The position numbers and the translations under genes were made by a program. A DNA stretch of 58,556 bases, taken from assembly GCF_000499525.1 (NCBI RefSeq), contig NZ_HG529236.1, forward strand, positions 1 to 58,556, in the 5' to 3' direction. Below, piece after piece: positions 53,855 to 58,556 of the stretch. The notes below the pieces were generated by a model, which was not told where the DNA came from, did no database searches, and saw only the letters and a program-made list of their open reading frames with translations. The DNA comes from Faecalimicrobium dakarense. GTDB taxonomy: Bacteria; Bacillota; Clostridia; Peptostreptococcales; Peptostreptococcaceae. Position 1 is the first letter of the stretch; each line of letters opens with the position of its first letter.

Positions 53855-54505
53855 ATGAAAATTTTAAAGTTAGTTATAATTTGTTTAATGATTTCAATGT
53901 TTGTTGGATGTAGTGTTAGTGAGCAGAAAACTAATTTAGCTAGTAGTAGTTCAAATGAAAATAGTGAGATAAATTCAAAAGAAGAAGATAAAAAGCAAGA
54001 AGAGAGAAGTAAGCAAACTTTATGGACTGTACTAGATAAAGATGGTAATGATAAAGAAATGATAACAAATGATAATAAGAATGTAGAACAAATAATAGAT
54101 GTTATAGAAAAACATTGCTCGTTTGTAGATAATAGAGATTTTAATAAGTTAAATGTAGAAGATGAATATAATTTATATAGCGAAAACTTTATTAAAGGTT
54201 TAGAAAAGGGAAATTATAAAGAATCGGTAGATTCTATGTATAAAAATAATAAGCTAGCTTTAAAACATGAGAATTTAATATGGTATCGTAATTATTTTAA
54301 TGAAGATATAACTACATGTAAGGTAACAGTTGAATCGGAATTTATTATTAATGAAGCAAATAAAGATTATCTTGATAAAAACCAGATGAACTTGGATGAA
54401 GTTTATCAAGAAAAAAGAACATATTACCTAGAAAAAGTAGAAAATCAGTGGAAGATTGTTAATATAGAAAAAAGTCCTTTAACAAAAAGAAGTAAAACTG
54501 CTTAA
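53855..54505 (+). CDS. Lipoprotein with NTF2-like C-terminal region, unknown function
   Basis: A 216-residue predicted lipoprotein (lipobox MFVGC, C19). An acidic Ser/Glu-rich linker is followed by a domain at about 80-205 with the pattern RDFNKLNVEDEYNLYSENFIKG and QEKRTYYLEKVENQWKIVNIEKS. The latter recalls NTF2-like or DUF4829-type extracytoplasmic domains. No catalytic residues are evident. GAAAGAGGT precedes the ATG. It is the only gene between two terminators. Confidence 0.6.
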   Translation: MKILKLVIICLMISMFVGCSVSEQKTNLASSSSNENSEINSKEEDKKQEERSKQTLWTVLDKDGNDKEMITNDNKNVEQIIDVIEKHCSFVDNRDFNKLNVEDEYNLYSENFIKGLEKGNYKESVDSMYKNNKLALKHENLIWYRNYFNEDITTCKVTVESEFIINEANKDYLDKNQMNLDEVYQEKRTYYLEKVENQWKIVNIEKSPLTKRSKTA

Positions 54506-54518
54506 AAGATATTTATTA

Positions 54519-54566
54519 ACCCTATAAAGTAGACAGTAAAAGTCTATTTTATAGGGTATTTTATTT
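54519..54566 (+). terminator. Terminator after the lipoprotein
   Basis: ACCCTATAAAGTAGAC / GTCTATTTTATAGGGT forms a long stem, then a T-rich tail. Confidence 0.85.
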
Positions 54567-54644
54567 AATATAATTGTTTAAAAATGACATAGATGATACT
54601 ATAAAATTAGTAAAATAAAAATAGAGTAAACTTAAGGGGGAAAT

Positions 54645-54941
54645 ATGGCAAGATTTGAAACAAATACACAAACAGTAATAGAAATAAATCAAGATAAAAT
54701 ATACATAGATAAAAGTAGAGAAAAATCAATATTCAAATCAAAATCAAGAACAAAATCAATGTGCATAAAAGTATCAGCTATATCAGGGGTAGTACTTAGA
54801 GGGAATCTTCTATTAATATTTGGTTCAGGTCTACCATCACCAGAAAGTTATGAAGATATACCCTATTCATATCCAAACTGCATACAAGGCAGTGAAGAAG
54901 AATTAGAAAAAATATACAATTATTTAATAAGTATAATATAA
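54645..54941 (+). CDS. Small protein, possibly PH-like, function unknown
   Basis: A 98-residue soluble protein. Alternating strands (QTVIEINQDKIYIDKSR, KSMCIKVSAISGVVLRGNLLLIFGSG) followed by a C-terminal helix (GSEEELEKIYNYLISII) suggest a PH-like fold; no domain is certain. GGGGGAA precedes the ATG. It is monocistronic, with its own terminator. Confidence 0.5.
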   Translation: MARFETNTQTVIEINQDKIYIDKSREKSIFKSKSRTKSMCIKVSAISGVVLRGNLLLIFGSGLPSPESYEDIPYSYPNCIQGSEEELEKIYNYLISII

Positions 54942-54943
54942 TT

Positions 54944-54980
54944 AAAAAAGACAGGTTTTTTACCTGTTTTTTTATTTTTT
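54944..54980 (+). terminator. Terminator after the small PH-like gene
   Basis: AAAAAAGACAGGT / ACCTGTTTTTTT has a short T-rich loop. Confidence 0.88.
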
Positions 54981-55188
54981 TGTATAAAATAACTTACTTA
55001 AAAAACATAATCATGTTAATATGAAATAGATATGAATTTATTGTAGAATTTTATAGAAATAAGTGGGAAATATGATATAATAAAAGTAAAATACGAAAAT
55101 TAATTTAATTTATTAATAATAAGTTCGATAAAATACGTTTTCTCTGCATCGAAAAATACTATTTAACTAAAAAATAAGGGGATTTGTT

Positions 55189-57162
55189 ATGATTAAGAAA
55201 AATGGAAGAAAGATAGCAGCAATTGCTATAGCAGCAACACTAGCAGGACAAAATTTACACGCTATATTTGCATTAGACAATGTTTTAAAAGAAGAACAGC
55301 CAGTAGTAGTTGAAAAAACAGATGAAAAAGAACCTACTGAAGATACTTCAAAAGAAAATACAGAGTCTACACCAGATGTAGAAAAAGAGCCTACTAAAGA
55401 TACTACTGAGGAAGCAAAAAAAGAAGAAACTCCAAAAGAGGAAGTTTCAAAGGAAGAACCTAAAGGTGAAACAGTAGAAGCAACTGAAGAAAAAGCAAAT
55501 ACAAATAATAAAATAACTATATTACACACAAATGATATGCACGGAAGATTCCAAAGAAATGATAAAGTTATAGGATTAGATGTAGTAGCAGCTATAAAAA
55601 ATCAAACTAAAAACTCAATATTAGTAGATGCAGGGGATACTACTCATGGATTACCTTTTGTTACTTTAAGTAAAGGTCAAGATGCGCTAGATTTATTAAA
55701 TGCTACTGGATATGAATATATGGCACCAGGAAACCATGATTTTAACTACGGGTATGAGAGATTATTAGAATTATTCCAAAATGCAAAAGTAAAAAGTGGT
55801 AGCACTAAGCTTAGACCTTTAGCTGGAAACATAAAGAAAAACGGAGAGTCTTTATTTAAACCAAGTGCTATAAAAGTAATGAATGTAAATGGAAAAGAAA
55901 TAAAGGTAGGATTCTTTGGTATGGCAACAGAAGAAACTAGCTATAAAACACATCCAAACAATGTTAAAGGGTTAGATTTTGAAGATCCAAGAATAACAGC
56001 TAAAGCAGAAGTTAAAAACTTAAAATCTCAAGGTGCAGATGTAATAATAGCTCTTGGACATATAGGTGTAGATGAATCAAGTGAGCCAACATCTGAAGAT
56101 ATAATAAGAGATGTAGATGGAATAGATGTATTTGTAGATGGGCATAGTCATACTGCTTTTAAAAATGGTAAAAAAGTAAACAATACTATGTTAGTAAGTA
56201 CAGGGGAGTACTTAAGTAACTTAGGTAAAGTTGAAATAGAATTTGATGAAAATAATAAAGTGGTAGATGTAGATGCTTCACTTATAAATAAGTCACAAGC
56301 ATCATCTGTAACACCAGACCCTGAAGTAGAATCTATGATGAAAAAAATTGAAGATGAGCAAAAAGCAGCTTTATCTGTTAAGGTTGGTAAAACAGAAACT
56401 CACTTAGAAGGATCAAGAGATAAAGTTAGATTTGGAGAAACAAACTTAGGTAACTTAATAACTGATGCTATGTTAAATGAAACTGGAGCAGATGTATCTT
56501 TAACTAATGGTGGAGGTATACGTTCAAGTATAGCTAAGGGTGATATAACAAAAGGAGATATAGTAAATGTATTACCTTTTGGAAACTTTATAGTAACTAA
56601 AAAACTTACTGGAGCTCAAATAAAAGAAGTTTTAGAGTTTGGTGTTGAAAATTACGGAGTTTCATTTGGCGGATTCCCACACGTTGGAGGAATGAAATAC
56701 GTAGTAGATCCTAAACAACCAATAGGGAAAAGAATAGTTTCTTTAAAAGTAAATGGTAAAAATATAGATATGGATAAAACTTATACAGTAGCAACAAATG
56801 ATTTTACAGCAGCAGGTGGGGACGATTATCCTGTATTTGCTAAATTACCTATAGTAAATGAATATAGTGCATTAAATGAAGCACTTGAAAACTATATAAA
56901 GAAATTAGGTACAGTTAATTACAAGGAATCAGAAGGTAGAATAACAACTGGTAAAAAAGCAGATTTTGAAGAAAGTGAATCTGTTAAGCCAGAAGAAGAT
57001 AAAACAGAAGAAAACAAGCCACAAACTAATAAGCCAAACAACAACCAAGGAAATAACAATGACAAAACAGATAACCCAAAAACAGGAGATATTAGTTTAA
57101 TGTCATACGTATTATTAGGTGGAGCTGCATTTGTAGGATTAAGATTTAGTAATATGAAATAA
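55189..57162 (+). CDS. Cell-wall-anchored 5'-nucleotidase/UDP-sugar hydrolase
   Basis: A 657-residue surface nucleotidase. The signal peptide (about 1-30) is followed by an E/T/K-rich repetitive linker (35-105). The metallophosphatase domain has ILHTNDMHGRF, VDAGDTTHG, APGNHDFNYG and VDGHSHT. The 5'-nucleotidase C-domain has NGGGIRSSI and GGDDYPVF. The C-terminus is a sorting signal: NPKTG at 629-633, a hydrophobic stretch 635-650, and a tail containing Arg and Lys. It probably releases adenosine or other nucleosides outside the cell. NPKTG resembles clostridial sortase-B-type motifs such as SPKTG. AAGGGGAT precedes the ATG. Confidence 0.9.
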   Translation: MIKKNGRKIAAIAIAATLAGQNLHAIFALDNVLKEEQPVVVEKTDEKEPTEDTSKENTESTPDVEKEPTKDTTEEAKKEETPKEEVSKEEPKGETVEATEEKANTNNKITILHTNDMHGRFQRNDKVIGLDVVAAIKNQTKNSILVDAGDTTHGLPFVTLSKGQDALDLLNATGYEYMAPGNHDFNYGYERLLELFQNAKVKSGSTKLRPLAGNIKKNGESLFKPSAIKVMNVNGKEIKVGFFGMATEETSYKTHPNNVKGLDFEDPRITAKAEVKNLKSQGADVIIALGHIGVDESSEPTSEDIIRDVDGIDVFVDGHSHTAFKNGKKVNNTMLVSTGEYLSNLGKVEIEFDENNKVVDVDASLINKSQASSVTPDPEVESMMKKIEDEQKAALSVKVGKTETHLEGSRDKVRFGETNLGNLITDAMLNETGADVSLTNGGGIRSSIAKGDITKGDIVNVLPFGNFIVTKKLTGAQIKEVLEFGVENYGVSFGGFPHVGGMKYVVDPKQPIGKRIVSLKVNGKNIDMDKTYTVATNDFTAAGGDDYPVFAKLPIVNEYSALNEALENYIKKLGTVNYKESEGRITTGKKADFEESESVKPEEDKTEENKPQTNKPNNNQGNNNDKTDNPKTGDISLMSYVLLGGAAFVGLRFSNMK

Positions 57163-57177
57163 AAAGACAATAAATAA

Positions 57178-57215
57178 AGAGTTTTAGCCTTTAAAAATGC
57201 TAAAACTCTTTTTTA
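57178..57215 (+). terminator. Terminator after the nucleotidase
   Basis: AGAGTTTTAGC / GCTAAAACTCT with flanking T-run. Confidence 0.9.
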
Positions 57216-57272
57216 TATGTTAAATATATTTATTTAATAAATTAATCATAAACTTACAAATTAATAATAAGA

Positions 57273-57336
57273 AATACTTTAACATATTAGTATATTAACA
57301 AGTGCATAATATATTTAATAATATTATGGAGGTTAT
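57273..57336 (+). repeat. Upstream repeat A of the secreted-protein pair
   Basis: About 64 bases beginning AAATACTTTAACATATTAG and ending before GGAGG match those at 57875-57938 almost exactly (including AACAAGTGCATAATATATTT). The copy spans the likely promoter and ribosome site, so control was duplicated with the gene. Confidence 0.8.
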
Positions 57337-57339
57337 TAA

Positions 57340-57789
57340 ATGAAAAAGATATTTATTATAGTGGCTTCAATTATTTTAATATCCACAAATATTTCTTTTG
57401 CATATGCTCCAAGTTCCTCAACTGATGAATTTGTATCTGAATTAGAAATGATACAAAATGATTTAATGATGGCTACTAAAAGCTTGATGTGCATAGAGAA
57501 TAAAAGTAAGGAAGAAATGGATATAATCAAGCAAAGTCTTGCAAATGATAGTTCTAAGATTAACTATTCTTTTGCTGCAATAAATAGGTTGTACAAAAAT
57601 AACTCTGATACGCAATTAAGGAAAGAAATTTCTGCAATAAGTGAAGGATTATCATCATATTCTCTTGCAACAAATAGCCTTTTATTATATATAGATAATC
57701 CAAATGATACTAATCAACTTTTTGAAGCAGTTGGAGCGATACAAAATGGGAGACTTACATTAGAGTATTTGAAAAGTTTAAAGAAATAA
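57340..57789 (+). CDS. Small secreted helical protein, member 2
   Basis: A 149-residue protein with a signal peptide (MKKIFIIVASIILISTNISFA). The mature part has a helical segment (ELEMIQNDLMMATKSLMCIENKSKEEMDIIKQSL) and then the shared core beginning INRLYKNNSDTQLRKEISAI and running on to SLATNSLLLYIDNPND. It is clearly paralogous to the next gene and more distantly to that at 37679. The function is unknown. GGAGG precedes the ATG. It forms a tandem duplicate with its own copy of the upstream region. Confidence 0.65.
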   Translation: MKKIFIIVASIILISTNISFAYAPSSSTDEFVSELEMIQNDLMMATKSLMCIENKSKEEMDIIKQSLANDSSKINYSFAAINRLYKNNSDTQLRKEISAISEGLSSYSLATNSLLLYIDNPNDTNQLFEAVGAIQNGRLTLEYLKSLKK

Positions 57790-57874
57790 GGCAGTCAAAA
57801 CGATTTAAAGTAAAAATATTGATTGGTATAATGAATTTAACAAATTATTTATAAAATTCCAAATTAACAATTGC

Positions 57875-57938
57875 AAATACTTTAACATATTAGCTTACTA
57901 ACAAGTGCATAATATATTTAATAATATTATGGAGGGTT
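57875..57938 (+). repeat. Upstream repeat B of the secreted-protein pair
   Basis: Second copy of the 64-base upstream block at 57273-57336, with a few substitutions (TAGCTTACT in place of TAGTATATT). Confidence 0.8.
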
Positions 57939-57942
57939 TGAA

Positions 57943-58401
57943 ATGAAAAAAATACTTATAACAATGCTTTCAATTATTTTTATATCAACAAGTATTTCCT
58001 TTGCATATGCTCAAAATCCTGATATCGAAAAATTTATATCTGATTTAGATTTGATAAAAAATGACTTGACGATACTTACTAAAAAGATAATGGATGTAGA
58101 ACATAAAAGTAAGGAAGAAATTAATGAAATAAAAAAAGATATTGCTAGTAGTAGTTCTGAAATTAATTATGCTCTTGCTAGAGTAAGCAGTTTATACAAA
58201 AATGAAACTAATCCTTCATTAAGAAAAGAGTATTCGGCTATAAGCAATACATTGTCATCATATTCTTTTGCATTAGATAGTTTTTTATTGTATTTAGCTA
58301 ATCCAGATGATATTAATCAATTTTTAGATGCAACTTATGAAATAAAAACAGGAAATAATTCTTTAAATGATATAAAAGAGTCACTTACTAGAAAGAAGTA
58401 A
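57943..58401 (+). CDS. Small secreted helical protein, member 3
   Basis: A 152-residue protein with a signal peptide (MKKILITMLSIIFISTSISFA). The mature sequence tracks member 2: ISDLDLIKNDLTILTKKIMDVEHKSKEEINEIKK, then SLYKNETNPSLRKEYSAISN and the following SYSFALDSFLLYLANPDD. No enzyme motif is seen, and cysteines are absent. GGAGGG precedes the ATG. A strong hairpin terminator follows at 58432. It may be an adhesin-like or structural bundle; the function is unknown. Confidence 0.65.
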   Translation: MKKILITMLSIIFISTSISFAYAQNPDIEKFISDLDLIKNDLTILTKKIMDVEHKSKEEINEIKKDIASSSSEINYALARVSSLYKNETNPSLRKEYSAISNTLSSYSFALDSFLLYLANPDDINQFLDATYEIKTGNNSLNDIKESLTRKK

Positions 58402-58431
58402 ATTTACAATTAAATAATTTAAGATATATAT

Positions 58432-58475
58432 AAAAGTTATCTCAAGGTAATTACCTTGAGATAACTTTTGTTTTT
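58432..58475 (+). terminator. Terminator after secreted protein 3
   Basis: AAAAGTTATCTCAAGGTAA / TTACCTTGAGATAACTTTT is a perfect 19-bp stem followed by a T run. The remaining bases to 58556 show no gene. Confidence 0.92.
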
Positions 58476-58556
58476 AGTCTATATAGTTATTATTTATTTA
58501 TAAAAAATTAATTACTAAAATAATAAATGAAATACAACTTGTGTATATTTTATTAT

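Noticed and set aside
55167-55529. Minus-strand open frame opposite the E/T-rich linker of the nucleotidase
   Set aside because: Ser/Phe-rich reverse of a repetitive acidic segment, no ribosome site; a mirror of the real gene.
57273-57938. Upstream repeats as a CRISPR array or mobile element ends
   Set aside because: Only two copies, each tied to a paralogous gene, with no short unique spacers; gene duplication explains them.
1-58556. tRNA or rRNA genes, insertion sequences, prophage
   Set aside because: No tRNA clover-leaf, rRNA segment, transposase, integrase or phage structural gene was recognised on either strand.

Overview
The window is low-GC, densely coding DNA from an anaerobic, spore-forming Firmicute. 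The gene content (sporulation genes, T-box control of alaS, strong GGAGG ribosome sites, Fur regulon) and the order iscR-iscS-iscU-mnmA-alaS-ireB-(membrane protein)-ruvX-DUF1292-LCP-fur-rnj-SASP-dacF fit the Peptostreptococcaceae. I recall a very similar order in Clostridioides difficile. A tryptophanase gene (indole production) makes Paraclostridium/Paeniclostridium-type species a reasonable guess. The species call is inference only. I saw no tRNA, rRNA, CRISPR array, insertion sequence or prophage.

Layout. 1-20.4 kb is core genome: iron-sulphur assembly under an Rrf2 regulator, tRNA thiolation, T-box-controlled alaS, ireB/ruvX, fur with its own operator-like palindromes, RNase J, ylbF, DUF503, a chbG gene plus an orphan PTS IIB, a spore-protein gene, dacF, a site-2 protease and scpAB. 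20.4-25.0 kb is a probable iron-starvation locus: two Fur-box-like sites precede a DUF454 gene and then a small four-histidine membrane protein with a heterodimeric ABC transporter. 25-30.4 kb holds small proteins of unknown role, a GerW/YtfJ sporulation gene, a MarR regulator and an M17 aminopeptidase. 30.6-34.2 kb is a thiol/flavin redox cluster: a cysteine-rich PyrK-like flavoprotein, an FAD oxidoreductase, a rhodanese, a thioredoxin and a C_GCAxxG_C_C protein.

34.2-42.4 kb is patchy and shows decay. A NatA ATPase gene is interrupted by two in-frame stops beside an intact NatB permease fused to a CPBP protease. There is also a transporter-like 3' fragment, remnants of another ABC transporter, SstT, and an orphan histidine kinase whose sensor resembles a solute-binding protein. 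42.4-45.4 kb carries tryptophanase and an NSS-family symporter, probably for aromatic amino-acid uptake and catabolism. 45.4-47.1 kb is a PadR regulator with a 42-nt palindrome in its leader and a HAAS-SEDS membrane protein. 47.9-53.8 kb is an alpha-glucoside/glycan locus: RpiR regulator, chbG (apparently with an AUU start), PTS IICB, GH4 6-phospho-alpha-glucosidase and a secreted GH16 glucanase with a trefoil-like tail. 53.8-58.4 kb encodes surface proteins: a lipoprotein, an NPKTG-anchored 5'-nucleotidase, and two tandem secreted helical proteins that have a third relative at 37.7 kb.

The strongest candidates for new biology are the three-member secreted helical family, the PadR/HAAS-SEDS module with its large palindrome, the Fur-linked ABC locus with its His-rich membrane partner, the Cys-rich redox cluster, and the AUU-start chbG. 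All domain names are from reading the sequence against memory; no search was run.
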